Source: Fervidibacter sinensis
GTDB taxonomy: Bacteria; Armatimonadota; Fervidibacteria; Fervidibacterales; Fervidibacteraceae
Length of the DNA stretch: 64,000 bases
Direction: 5' to 3' (one strand)
NCBI GenBank assembly: GCA_032161045.1
Contig: JAVHTH010000011.1
Shown here: positions 16,912 to 24,600 of the stretch, in pieces
Layout: each line of letters starts with the position of its first letter
Numbering within the stretch: position 1 is the first letter of the stretch
Position numbers and translations under genes: made by a program
The notes under the pieces: generated by a model
The model's input: the letters and a program-made list of their open reading frames with translations, nothing else
What the model was told of the DNA's origin: nothing
Database searches by the model: none

Positions 16912-17331
16912 GTGCCAGCAAAAAGAGGCATTGTTGAAGACGAAATTGCTTCACCTGCTGAATGCTTGCACTGGTATGAACACAATTTGCTTTGGTGGTT
17001 AAATTGGATGCGGAAGCGAAGGAAATGTGAACCAATAGAGGCGCATGTTATCTTGGCGACTCGTGAGGATTTGTGGGAAGCATTAAAACATCAACCCGAC
17101 GGTTTGACCAAGGAGCAAAGGAAACGGTTGCGTGAATTGGACAGTTTGCTGAAAGCCCATGCAAATTGGATGGTGCAAGTTTTGGGTGATGAGTTGCCGA
17201 GGTGGAGGAAACGATTTAAACCGCCGAGAAGCCATTGGTGGTGGTTTTTGGACAAGTTGGCGAAAGGGATGGTAAGAGGGAATGTGGGACGAAAGGGTAG
17301 CGGCTGCGTTAGTGAAAATAGCCAAAGATGA
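16912..17331 (+). CDS. Unknown tryptophan-rich protein (copy B1)
   Basis: The 139-residue protein is rich in Trp, Arg and Lys, with helices of the type WYEHNLLWWLNWMRKRRK and a terminal motif PRWRKRFKPPRSHWWWFLDK. No family is recognised. GTG 16912 follows GGAGG by 8 bases. A 71-base stretch (17188-17258) is identical to 18118-18188 in copy B2, while the rest is clearly diverged, which points to gene conversion or strong constraint on the motif. The last 50 bases overlap copy A2. Confidence 0.55.
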   Translation: MPAKRGIVEDEIASPAECLHWYEHNLLWWLNWMRKRRKCEPIEAHVILATREDLWEALKHQPDGLTKEQRKRLRELDSLLKAHANWMVQVLGDELPRWRKRFKPPRSHWWWFLDKLAKGMVRGNVGRKGSGCVSENSQR

Positions 17332-17428
17332 TTTGCAATCACAAAGGTGGGCAAGGGATTTTTCGGATAAGTTGCATGAGCGTAGCATAACTGCTGTGAT
17401 GGTGCAACAAGTTTTGGAACATCCTGAC
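17282..17428 (+). CDS. Copy A2 of the small DUF4258-like protein, 5' part cut by scaffold gap
   Basis: The ATG begins a copy of A1 (MWDERVAAALVKIAKDDLQSQ) and runs into the N block after 49 codons. The last 127 bases before the gap are identical to the first 127 after it, so the two sides probably belong to one gene copy rather than two. Confidence 0.5.
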
Positions 17429-17528
17429 NNNNNNNNNNNNNNNNNNNNNNNNNNNNNNNNNNNNNNNNNNNNNNNNNNNNNNNNNNNNNNNNNNNNNNNN
17501 NNNNNNNNNNNNNNNNNNNNNNNNNNNN
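17429..17528. other. 100-N scaffold gap
   Basis: Exactly 100 N, the default placeholder of several scaffolders, so it gives no length information. The flanking bases 17302-17428 and 17529-17655 are identical over exactly 127 bases, the size of a common assembler k-mer. The true gap may be zero or a negative overlap. Confidence 0.95.
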
Positions 17529-17836
17529 GGCTGCGTTAGTGAAAATAGCCAAAGATGATTTGCAATCACAAAGGTGGGCAAGGGATTTTTCGGATAAGTT
17601 GCATGAGCGTAGCATAACTGCTGTGATGGTGCAACAAGTTTTGGAACATCCTGACATAATCGTGCTTTACCGTCATCAAGGACGAACTGTTTTCGGGTTT
17701 TGGTCATTTCGGGTAAAGTTGGTTGCTGCATGAGACTCCTTCTTCACCATCACGATGGGTTACGGCATTCTGGAAAGCAAAAGGACGCCGTTACCTTTTG
17801 AGTAGGGAAGATGCCGAATTGATTTGGATGAGGTGA
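17529..17836 (+). pseudogene. Copy A2, 3' part, frameshifted
   Basis: From 17530 the frame repeats the A2 N-terminus and reads on to a stop at 17731-17733 after KLVAA. The next frame then gives ETPSSPSRWVTAFWKAKG and REDAELIWMR, ending TGA at 17834-17836. This matches the C-terminus of A1. A loss of two bases near 17731 (TGGGAG to TGAG) would explain it. It may be a real frameshift or an error beside the gap. Confidence 0.6.
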
Positions 17837-17841
17837 ATAAG

Positions 17842-18225
17842 ATGCCCAGCAAGTCATTGCGTGATTTGGAGGATAAGGTGACAATTGAAGAATTGCTTGA
17901 CGAATATGAGCAAAATTTGCAGTTCTTCATCCGCTGGATGAGGCGTCGTCGTTCGTGCACCCCTGAAGAAGCAGATGTCGTTTTATTCACCCGCGAAGAT
18001 TTATGGGAAACGATGAAACGACAACCAAATGGCTTGACAGGGGAGCAGCGGAAGTGGTTGAAGGAATTAGATAGTCTGCTGAAAGAACATGCTCACCTGT
18101 TTGTGAAAGTCTTAGGGGATGAGTTGCCGAGGTGGAGGAAACGATTTAAACCGCCGAGAAGCCATTGGTGGTGGTTTTTGGACAAGTTAGTGATGCGACA
18201 AAAGCAACGCGTGAGGCAAACTTAA
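17842..18225 (+). CDS. Unknown tryptophan-rich protein (copy B2)
   Basis: The 127-residue paralogue of B1 has the same order of features: an N-terminal charged helix, YEQNLQFFIRWMRRRRS, REDLWETMKRQPNGLT, then PRWRKRFKPPRSHWWWFLDK. The ATG is preceded by AGGTGA that overlaps the A2 stop, so A and B are translated as a pair here as well. The C-terminal tail differs from B1. The A-B order with close spacing recalls toxin-antitoxin units, but I see no proof of that. Confidence 0.58.
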   Translation: MPSKSLRDLEDKVTIEELLDEYEQNLQFFIRWMRRRRSCTPEEADVVLFTREDLWETMKRQPNGLTGEQRKWLKELDSLLKEHAHLFVKVLGDELPRWRKRFKPPRSHWWWFLDKLVMRQKQRVRQT

Positions 18226-18304
18226 GTGGGCGAGGGAAGGAGCAAATGAGCGGTGATGAGCCGCCGTTGCTCAAACTAAGCACTCACGAAGGGGGATGAG
18301 GAAA

Positions 18305-19264
18305 ATGTTAGGGCGACCTAAGATTGCTGTCGTTGGCGCTGGGATGGTCGGTTCTTCTGCTGCACTCAAAATGGCGCAAAAAGAGTTGGGCGACATCGTT
18401 CTCGTTGATGTCGTGGAGTTCGTCGCCGACGGAAAAGCGTTGGACATGGCTGAATCTTCACCACTTGACGGGTTTGATGTTGCTCTCATCGGCAAAACGA
18501 ACGATTACAGCGTCATCAAAGACAGCGATGTCGTCGTCATCACTGCAGGAGTCCCACGCAAGCCGGGAATGACTCGCATGGACTTGCTGATGACGAACGC
18601 GGGAATTGTGGAAACAATCGCCAACCATGTCCGCGAGTTGGCTCCGAATTCCATCGTCATCGTCGTCACCAACCCCCTTGATGTCATGACCTATGTTGCG
18701 TGGAAAGTTACTGGTTTCCCGCGCGAGCGGGTTATTGGGCAGGCAGGTGTTTTGGACTCAATCCGAATGCGTTATTTCGTCGCCATTGAACTTGGAGTTT
18801 CTGTCAAGGATGTTCAAGCGATGGTTTTAGGTTCTCATGGTGACCAAATGGTGCCGCTGCCGCGATACACGACTGTCGCCGGTGTCCCCATCACGGAACT
18901 TTTGCCACCCGATGTCATTGAACGCATCAACGACCGAACACGAAAAGCGGGGACAGAAATTGTCAACTTGCTTAAGACCGGCAGCGCCTATTATGCTCCG
19001 GGCGCAGCAGTCGCGGAAATGGTTGAGGCGATTGTCCGCGATAAGAAGCGACTTATGCCGTGCAGTGTCTTGCTGCAGGGCGAATATGGCTTGCGCGATG
19101 TCTTTATCGGAGTGCCAATCATCTTGGGCAAAAACGGTGTGGAGCGAATAGTGGAACTGAAACTGACCGAAGAAGAATTGAAGGCACTGCATCAAAGCGC
19201 TGAAGAGGTTCGCAAAGGCATTGCCGACTACGAAGCGGAAAAAGCGAAAGCGGCAGCGTCTTGA
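18305..19264 (+). CDS. mdh: Malate dehydrogenase
   Basis: The 319-residue LDH-like enzyme has an N-terminal NAD fold (VVGAGMVGSSAAL), the mobile-loop arginines in AGVPRKPGMTR that favour malate over lactate, the substrate arginine region and the catalytic His in GSHGDQMVPL. It interconverts malate and oxaloacetate. ATG 18305 with AGGGGG 9 bases upstream is preferred over 18296. A hairpin terminator follows at 19304. Confidence 0.93.
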   Translation: MLGRPKIAVVGAGMVGSSAALKMAQKELGDIVLVDVVEFVADGKALDMAESSPLDGFDVALIGKTNDYSVIKDSDVVVITAGVPRKPGMTRMDLLMTNAGIVETIANHVRELAPNSIVIVVTNPLDVMTYVAWKVTGFPRERVIGQAGVLDSIRMRYFVAIELGVSVKDVQAMVLGSHGDQMVPLPRYTTVAGVPITELLPPDVIERINDRTRKAGTEIVNLLKTGSAYYAPGAAVAEMVEAIVRDKKRLMPCSVLLQGEYGLRDVFIGVPIILGKNGVERIVELKLTEEELKALHQSAEEVRKGIADYEAEKAKAAAS

Positions 19265-19303
19265 ACTTGAACATCCCGCCATAGGTCTTCCCGTCCGTTT
19301 ATA

Positions 19304-19337
19304 GGGGACGGCTAAAAACCGAGCCGTCCCCATTTTT
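19304..19337 (+). terminator. Rho-independent terminator after mdh
   Basis: A GGGGACGGC stem pairs perfectly with GCCGTCCCC around a 10-base loop, followed by ATTTTT. The preceding ATAG resembles the GTAG foot of the REP hairpins, so it may have arisen from such an element. Confidence 0.7.
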
Positions 19338-19356
19338 GCAAATGGAGGCGAAGGCA

Positions 19357-22300
19357 ATGAGGTTACTGCTTCTCGGTTTCTTAGGGTGCGTGTGCCTTTT
19401 CAAATCGGCGAAGGCAGAAGTTAAATGGGATTTTGATTCCAACGGTGTGCTCCGCATCGTAAGCATTGATAAGTCTACGCTTGCCCAAGATTTAAGTGCA
19501 GTTATCATCAAGCCCGGTTGGCAAGGCAGTTACGCTGACCAACTTAATCCATCAACTGTCAAGGCAACCCAACAGCGAAACGGGGATTTGATTTGGAAGG
19601 GCTCGCTTCACGGCAACAGCGTTTCGGTTGTTTTCATTCAAAGGGCAACGGTTAAAGGCAATGAACTTTCGCTGTCATACGAGTTCCGCTCGGAAACCGA
19701 GTTTAACTTGGAAACCCTGATGCTTCGCTGCCTTTTGCCGGCGGAAGGAAACGCCGGCAAAGCAAAATGGATTGCCGTTGATGAATTGTCAATAGAGGTT
19801 TTGAGCGGGACTTTCCCCGAAAAGTTGCCCGAACGCTACCACCTGCTGACAAGGAGCAATTTATCTTGGCTCATGTGGGTTTTGCCGTCAGGACACGCAT
19901 TGCTTTTTGACTTGCGGGAAAGCAATCTCGTTGGCGTTAATTTGCAAGATGACCGTCGCTTTGGCATCAATGCTTTTGAGTTGCAACTTCATTTGCTTGG
20001 TGGCAAATGGCGTGCTGGTGAGAAAGTGACTTCAAAATTGCAGTTGCAGGTTTTGCCAGAAAGCGAGGCAATTAGGTGGGAGAGAAAAATGCAGGATGCA
20101 ATGGAGCGAGAGCGGACTATTTTGATTCAAAAGCGCGCACCGTTGAGACTGAACAGCGTGAAACCGAGCGCAAAGTCGCTTCGCCGCTATGAAACCCTTG
20201 AGGTGAAGGTTGACCTTGACGCAACTTACGACAATCCATTTGACCCAGAGCAAATCAGCGTTGAGGCGGAGATTGTTTCGCCTTCCGGAAAGCAATTGCG
20301 AGTGCCCGGATTTTTCACGCAAGACTTTGAACGGGCGAAAAGGAACACGGGACAAGGTGCACAGGAAGTTTTGAGGAAAGTTGGTGAGCCTTATTTCGCC
20401 GTCAGGTTCACGCCAACGGAGGTCGGAATTTACCGATACCGCATTGTCGCAACTCAGTTTGTAGTGAGCCACGAAGCGAAAGCGGAGTGGCGTAATGGGA
20501 CGAACCCAAAAGCAACGGCACTCCACTTCGTTTCGTGCCTTACTACGAACCAAGGGGAGAAAAAGCAAGTTTCATCCGATTGGTTCACGCTGCGAGTTTC
20601 GCCCAACCCACAGGCGAAAGGTTTTGTTCGGCGAGGCAAGTTTTGGCACTTGCAATTTGATGACGGAACGCCTTTTGTGCCTGTTGGTTTGAATGTCTGC
20701 TGGTCGGGCAACAACTTGAGCGCTTATGAACGATGGTTTTCGGCAATGCGTCAAAACGGTGCAAACTTCGCGCGAATTTGGCTCGTCCGTTGGAACATGG
20801 GTTTGGAGTGGATGCCCGGAGACGGAAGTGGGATGTATCTTGGCTTGGGCAAATATGCTCTTGACAATGCTTGGCGAATTGACGAACTGATTCGCATCGC
20901 TGAACGCAACGGCATTTACCTGATGCTTTGTTTGGGTTATCACGGCGAGTTGGCTGACAGGCAACTTTACTTCGGCGAACAGGCATGGGACAAAAACCCA
21001 TACAACCGCAAAAACGGCGGTCCATGCGATAAGCCTGCAGACTTTTGGACGAACCCCGAAGCGCGCCGATTTTACAAGCAACGACTTCGTTACATCATCG
21101 CCCGCTACGCCCACAGCCCAAATGTGCTCGCATTTGAGTTTTGGAACGAAGTTCACGCACCAGCGGATTGGGTTAAAGAGATGGCTCAATTTGCCCGCAG
21201 CATTGACATTTACGGTCACTTGCTAACGACCACCTACGGCGATGATGCTGTTTGGCAGTTGCCCGAAATGGATTTTGCGCAGACACATTGGTATGGCGAC
21301 GGGAGCCAACGGGATTGTGTGACAACAATTGTCAATATCCATCGTTTCCACCTGCAGCGCTACCGCAAGCCCTTTTTGCTTGGCGAATTCGGAATTGACT
21401 GGCGAACGAGTGACTTGACATATGACCCGAAAGGCAATGCCCTGCATTGGCACAATGGCGTATGGGCATCATTAATGAGTGGCGGGATGGGAACCGCTTG
21501 CGTTTGGTATTGGGACAACTACATTGACCGATTGAACTTGTGGCATCACTTTCGCCCAATCGCAGATTTTATCAAGTTAGTTGGCAAGGCTTGGCTTCAG
21601 AATTGGCGACCTTTGCAGCACACTGACCCGATACTTGAAACTCCGCCAGAACCACCTTTTGGCGATTTGTTCTTCACCCCAACTCTGGGTTGGCAGCGTC
21701 CGACGGGGGATACTTTCGTAGTGCACAGAAACGGCAAAGTTGAAAGCAACGGTGAAACGAGTGTTTTCCTGTTTTCGCCGAGCAAGCCAGACCTTTACCG
21801 CCCACCGAAATTCATCGTTGACTTCCCGCAAGATGGCGTGATGGCTTTGCATATCGGCACGGTTTCTTCAAATGCGGTGCTGATTGTCCGCATTGATGGC
21901 AGTGAAGTGTGGAGGCAAGTTTTGCCCGAAGGCGAAGAGCGAAAGGACGAACGAGGGCGAACTTACCGAGAAGGCAGTTACAAAAATCGGCGCTGGGATG
22001 AAACTTGGAAGAAGTGGGACTACATTTATGAGCGCGAGTTCGTTGTGCCTATTCCAAAAGGCAAGCACTCAATTGAACTTGACAATCAAGGCGCCGATTG
22101 GTGCACCATCCCGCATATTCGGTTTTCACCCTACCGCGACCGCCGCTACGCTGAGGTTGACATTGTGGGCATCCAAACCGACACGATGGCGCTCATTTGG
22201 GTTCACAACCAACACAGCAATTTTCAGGTTGAACGGGACAAGGAGCGCAGGACGGGGGACGGGTTAAAACCGATTCGTGGGTTACAGTTTGAAGTCCTTG

Positions 22301-22452
22301 GGTTGAAGGACGGAAGATATAAGATTGTCAAGTGGGACACATGGAAGGGCGGGATTGTAACAGAGCGGCAGGCAAATTGCCGACGAGGAAAGTTGCGGTT
22401 AGAGTTGCAGGAATTAAATCGTGATTTCGCCTTGTGGATTCAGCACCAATGA
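19357..22452 (+). CDS. Exported multidomain glycoside hydrolase (clan A, DUF5060-type)
   Basis: The 1031-residue protein has a signal peptide (MRLLLLGFLGCVCLF...A), an N-terminal beta region, a DUF5060-like Ig domain (about residues 260-430), a (beta/alpha)8 catalytic domain with FARIWLVRWN, acid/base Glu in EFWNEV (about residue 596) and nucleophile Glu in LLGEFGID (about 676), then a carbohydrate-binding-like beta domain. It should act outside the cytoplasm on a beta-linked polysaccharide; the substrate is not predictable. ATG 19357 follows GGAGG by 8 bases. A palindromic repeat (20461-20549) lies in frame in the Ig domain, and a heptamer tract (22235-22262) near the C-terminus. Confidence 0.78.
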   Translation: MRLLLLGFLGCVCLFKSAKAEVKWDFDSNGVLRIVSIDKSTLAQDLSAVIIKPGWQGSYADQLNPSTVKATQQRNGDLIWKGSLHGNSVSVVFIQRATVKGNELSLSYEFRSETEFNLETLMLRCLLPAEGNAGKAKWIAVDELSIEVLSGTFPEKLPERYHLLTRSNLSWLMWVLPSGHALLFDLRESNLVGVNLQDDRRFGINAFELQLHLLGGKWRAGEKVTSKLQLQVLPESEAIRWERKMQDAMERERTILIQKRAPLRLNSVKPSAKSLRRYETLEVKVDLDATYDNPFDPEQISVEAEIVSPSGKQLRVPGFFTQDFERAKRNTGQGAQEVLRKVGEPYFAVRFTPTEVGIYRYRIVATQFVVSHEAKAEWRNGTNPKATALHFVSCLTTNQGEKKQVSSDWFTLRVSPNPQAKGFVRRGKFWHLQFDDGTPFVPVGLNVCWSGNNLSAYERWFSAMRQNGANFARIWLVRWNMGLEWMPGDGSGMYLGLGKYALDNAWRIDELIRIAERNGIYLMLCLGYHGELADRQLYFGEQAWDKNPYNRKNGGPCDKPADFWTNPEARRFYKQRLRYIIARYAHSPNVLAFEFWNEVHAPADWVKEMAQFARSIDIYGHLLTTTYGDDAVWQLPEMDFAQTHWYGDGSQRDCVTTIVNIHRFHLQRYRKPFLLGEFGIDWRTSDLTYDPKGNALHWHNGVWASLMSGGMGTACVWYWDNYIDRLNLWHHFRPIADFIKLVGKAWLQNWRPLQHTDPILETPPEPPFGDLFFTPTLGWQRPTGDTFVVHRNGKVESNGETSVFLFSPSKPDLYRPPKFIVDFPQDGVMALHIGTVSSNAVLIVRIDGSEVWRQVLPEGEERKDERGRTYREGSYKNRRWDETWKKWDYIYEREFVVPIPKGKHSIELDNQGADWCTIPHIRFSPYRDRRYAEVDIVGIQTDTMALIWVHNQHSNFQVERDKERRTGDGLKPIRGLQFEVLGLKDGRYKIVKWDTWKGGIVTERQANCRRGKLRLELQELNRDFALWIQHQ
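20461..20549. repeat. Palindromic element inside the glycoside hydrolase frame
   Basis: The left arm GTAGTGAGCCACGAAGCGAA (from 20461) pairs imperfectly with the right arm ending in CGTGCCTTACTAC (to 20549), with a spacer of about 25 bases. It is translated as roughly 30 residues in a loop between beta strands. The right-arm sequence recurs in inverse orientation at about 50193-50231. Confidence 0.7.
22235..22262. repeat. Heptanucleotide tract in the glycoside hydrolase C-terminus
   Basis: The units are GGGACAA, GGAGCGC, AGGACGG, GGGACGG, four in tandem with the first two degenerate. They encode a charged Asp/Lys/Arg/Gly loop. Confidence 0.5.
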
Positions 22453-22455
22453 CCC

Positions 22456-22484
22456 TTCACACTTGCAGCGAATTGTGCTATAAA
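22456..22484 (+). promoter_or_regulatory. Sigma70-type promoter for tRNA-Gln
   Basis: TTCACA (22456-22461), a 17-base spacer, then TATAAA (22479-22484). Transcription would start around 22491, seven bases before the tRNA. The -35 starts 4 bases after the upstream gene's stop. Confidence 0.65.
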
Positions 22485-22497
22485 TTTTTGTCGCTGC

Positions 22498-22573
22498 TGG
22501 GGCGTGGCGCAGTTGGTAGCGCGCGGGACTTTGGATCCCGAGGTCCCTGGTTCGATGCCAGGCGCCCCAGCCA
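22498..22573 (+). tRNA. tRNA-Gln (anticodon TTG)
   Basis: Full cloverleaf of 76 bases with encoded CCA. The acceptor is TGGGGCG/CGCCCCA with the U1-A72 pair typical of glutamine tRNA, the D stem GCGC/GCGC, the anticodon stem CGGGA/TCCCG with loop CTTTGGA (anticodon TTG), and the T arm CCTGG-TTCGATG-CCAGG. The discriminator base is G73, also typical of tRNA-Gln. Confidence 0.97.
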
Positions 22574-22653
22574 TTTTTGTTTTCGGGTTATGCAACTTTT
22601 GAACCGTTTGAACCCTTATCGGCTCTAAAGGGAGTGGAAGGCAGGCGAGGAAG

Positions 22654-23505
22654 ATGCGGAACTGGAGAGACAAGTGGCTCGTCCAGAGGATTTTGAGCGG
22701 CGATAAAGAGGCTGCCGAGCAATTTGTGGTTGAGAATTACGACGCTATCTTCCGCTTCCTGCGCAACTTAACGGGAAGCAAAGAAGACGCGGAAGACCTT
22801 ACCCAGCAAACTTTCCTTCGCGCGTGGGAAGCACTTCCTAAATTTCGCGGTGATTCTTCCCTTTCAACTTGGCTTCACTCCATCGCCTACCACGAATACA
22901 CCCATTGGCTCCGTTCGCGAAAGGAACATGTGCCACTGGACGAAATCCTTGAAACTCCAGACGACCAAGTGGAACAAAACCTTGAAGCGGTTTTGCTCCG
23001 ATGGGCGATAGCAAGGCTTGAGCCAGAGCATAGAGAGGTGTTTGTGCTGCACTATGTGCAGGGCTTCTCGGTAGGCGAGATAGCGCAAATAGTTGGGGTG
23101 CCGAGTGGAACTGTCAAGTCCCGTCTGTTTTTTGCGAGACAAAAGTTGCGTGAGTTGTTGAGCGATGTAGTCCCAGAGCCGACATCTGCTCTGGGCAGAA
23201 ACTATCAGGAGGTGTTGAAGATGGCAGTGAGAATTGCTGAAGTGACAGTGACACCTACGCCTTTGCGTCCCGGCGTCTCGGCACACGCAAAGTGCCGCGT
23301 TGAATCTGATGCGCCTGTCAAGCGGGTTTATGCTCTGTTACCCGACGGCTCAAGTATCACTTTCCGAAAGGTCAGCGAGACGGAATTTGAATTGAGTGAA
23401 CAGGTCCCTTGGGATGCCCCTTCAGGGACATTTCCCGTCACTTTGGTTGCTGAGACCGAGACAGGAGAGCGAGCAACCTTAGCGACCTCCATCACGATAT
23501 CTTGA
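22654..23505 (+). CDS. ECF sigma factor with fused C-terminal beta-sandwich domain
   Basis: The 283-residue protein has sigma region 2 (FLRNLTGSKEDAEDLTQQTFLRAW, residues about 30-60) and region 4 helix-turn-helix (FSVGEIAQIVGVPSGTVKSRLF, about 145-167). It then continues without a stop into an Ig-like beta domain of about 90 residues (VTVTPTPLRPG ... PSGTFPVTLVAETETGE). Such a tail is not normal for a cytoplasmic sigma factor. Inside the gene, CAGGAGGTG at 23207-23215 sits 5 bases before an in-frame ATG at 23221, so the 94-residue Ig part may also be made alone, perhaps as a regulator of the sigma factor. No classical anti-sigma gene follows. Confidence 0.8.
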   Translation: MRNWRDKWLVQRILSGDKEAAEQFVVENYDAIFRFLRNLTGSKEDAEDLTQQTFLRAWEALPKFRGDSSLSTWLHSIAYHEYTHWLRSRKEHVPLDEILETPDDQVEQNLEAVLLRWAIARLEPEHREVFVLHYVQGFSVGEIAQIVGVPSGTVKSRLFFARQKLRELLSDVVPEPTSALGRNYQEVLKMAVRIAEVTVTPTPLRPGVSAHAKCRVESDAPVKRVYALLPDGSSITFRKVSETEFELSEQVPWDAPSGTFPVTLVAETETGERATLATSITIS

Positions 23506-23517
23506 GGTGCGTAAGCG

Positions 23518-23691
23518 ATGAGATGGCTTGCTTTGAGAATTCGCGATTTTTGGCTTTGGTGCAAAGACGCTCGTTTGTGGGTCGTTGAAAGAATTGTGGT
23601 TCGCGGGCTTTTTGCCCTCCGTCATGAGCATGCCCCTCAAAAAGGACTTCATCGCCTGCTGCTGAAGTTGGGTTTGAAGCGTTCCCCTTGA
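23518..23691 (+). CDS. Small basic protein of unknown function (57 aa)
   Basis: ATG 23518 follows GAGGTG by 9 bases and lies 12 bases after the sigma gene stop. The product begins MRWLALRIRDFWLWCKD and ends KLGLKRSP; it is rich in Arg, Trp and Leu with an amphipathic helix pattern that could lie on a membrane or bind the sigma factor. No family is recognised. Good ribosome site, tight spacing and same strand are the only support. Confidence 0.4.
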   Translation: MRWLALRIRDFWLWCKDARLWVVERIVVRGLFALRHEHAPQKGLHRLLLKLGLKRSP

Positions 23692-23825
23692 CAAAATTGG
23701 GGCGAGTCAAAACGAGGCTCGCCCCTCCTCTGACAAAACTTTCCACGAACTTTAGCGCTAAAATGCATAGGGCAAAATTTTGTGCCAAACAAAGGCACGG
23801 CATACAATTAGGAGGTGCGAAAGTG

Positions 23826-24479
23826 ATGGACGCGGAACTGCAAGCCCTTGCTGAAGCCATTATTAATGGCAAGCGAAACGACGCCGTTGAATTGACGAAA
23901 AAGTTGGTTGATGCTGGCGTTCCTGCAAAGAGGATTTTGGACGAAGGCTTAATTGCTGGCATGAGCGTTGTCGGCGAAAAGTTCAAAAATGGCGAGTATT
24001 TCGTTCCCGAGGTTTTGGTGGCGGCTCGGGCGATGAAGGCGGCAATGGAGATTTTGAGACCTTTGCTCGCTGCCTCAGATGTTGAACCAATTGGGACGGT
24101 CGTCATTGGAACCGTCCGAGGTGACCTCCACGACATCGGCAAAAACTTGGTGGCGATGATGCTTGAGGGTGCAGGATTTAAAGTCGTTGACTTGGGTGTT
24201 GATGTTCCCGCCGAAAAGTTCATTGAAGCGGTAAGAGAACATAACGCCGATATCGTCGGCATGAGCGCTTTGTTGACAACGACAATGACCTACATGCCTG
24301 AAGTCATCAAAGCGCTTGAAGCGGAAGGGATTCGCAACAAAGTGAAGGTCATCGTTGGCGGTGCCCCAGTAACTCAAGAATGGGCTGACCAAATCGGTGC
24401 CGACGGTTACGCCCCTGATGCAGCGAGCGCTGTTGACAAATGTAAAGAACTGCTCGCTCAACTGAAAGGGGCGGCATGA
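23826..24479 (+). CDS. Corrinoid (B12-binding) methyltransferase protein
   Basis: The 217-residue protein has the two-part fold of MtbC/MtmC/DhaC-type corrinoid proteins: an N-terminal helical cap (about residues 1-85) and a Rossmann B12 domain with the DLHDIGKN motif whose His ligates cobalt, then SALLTTT and GGAPVT. It carries a methyl group between two methyltransferases. ATG 23826 follows GGAGGTG by 8 bases. The homocysteine-methyltransferase-like protein at 28088 is a plausible partner, with a large hydrolase-like gene between them. Confidence 0.9.
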   Translation: MDAELQALAEAIINGKRNDAVELTKKLVDAGVPAKRILDEGLIAGMSVVGEKFKNGEYFVPEVLVAARAMKAAMEILRPLLAASDVEPIGTVVIGTVRGDLHDIGKNLVAMMLEGAGFKVVDLGVDVPAEKFIEAVREHNADIVGMSALLTTTMTYMPEVIKALEAEGIRNKVKVIVGGAPVTQEWADQIGADGYAPDAASAVDKCKELLAQLKGAA

Positions 24480-24492
24480 AGGTTTTAGGTTT

Positions 24493-24520
24493 GTGCGGGG
24501 TGCTGAGTGCGAAGTGCGGC
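24493..24520. repeat. Intergenic heptanucleotide tract
   Basis: GTGCGGG, GTGCTGA, GTGCGAA, GTGCGGC occur in tandem between the corrinoid protein and the next gene. The four-unit length equals that of the coding tracts. Confidence 0.5.
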
Positions 24521-24600
24521 GTTCTCGTTTACACATTGCACCCCGTACCCAACTTGGGTAGCATTCATCGCAAAAAACCGCCTTGAGGAGGCGGTAAAAG

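Noticed and set aside
17282..17733. Three tandem copies of gene A
   Set aside because: The middle two are best explained as the same 127 bases duplicated by scaffolding across the 100-N gap.
23692..23825. Cobalamin riboswitch before the corrinoid protein
   Set aside because: The 134-base gap is too short and shows no B12-box-like conserved block.
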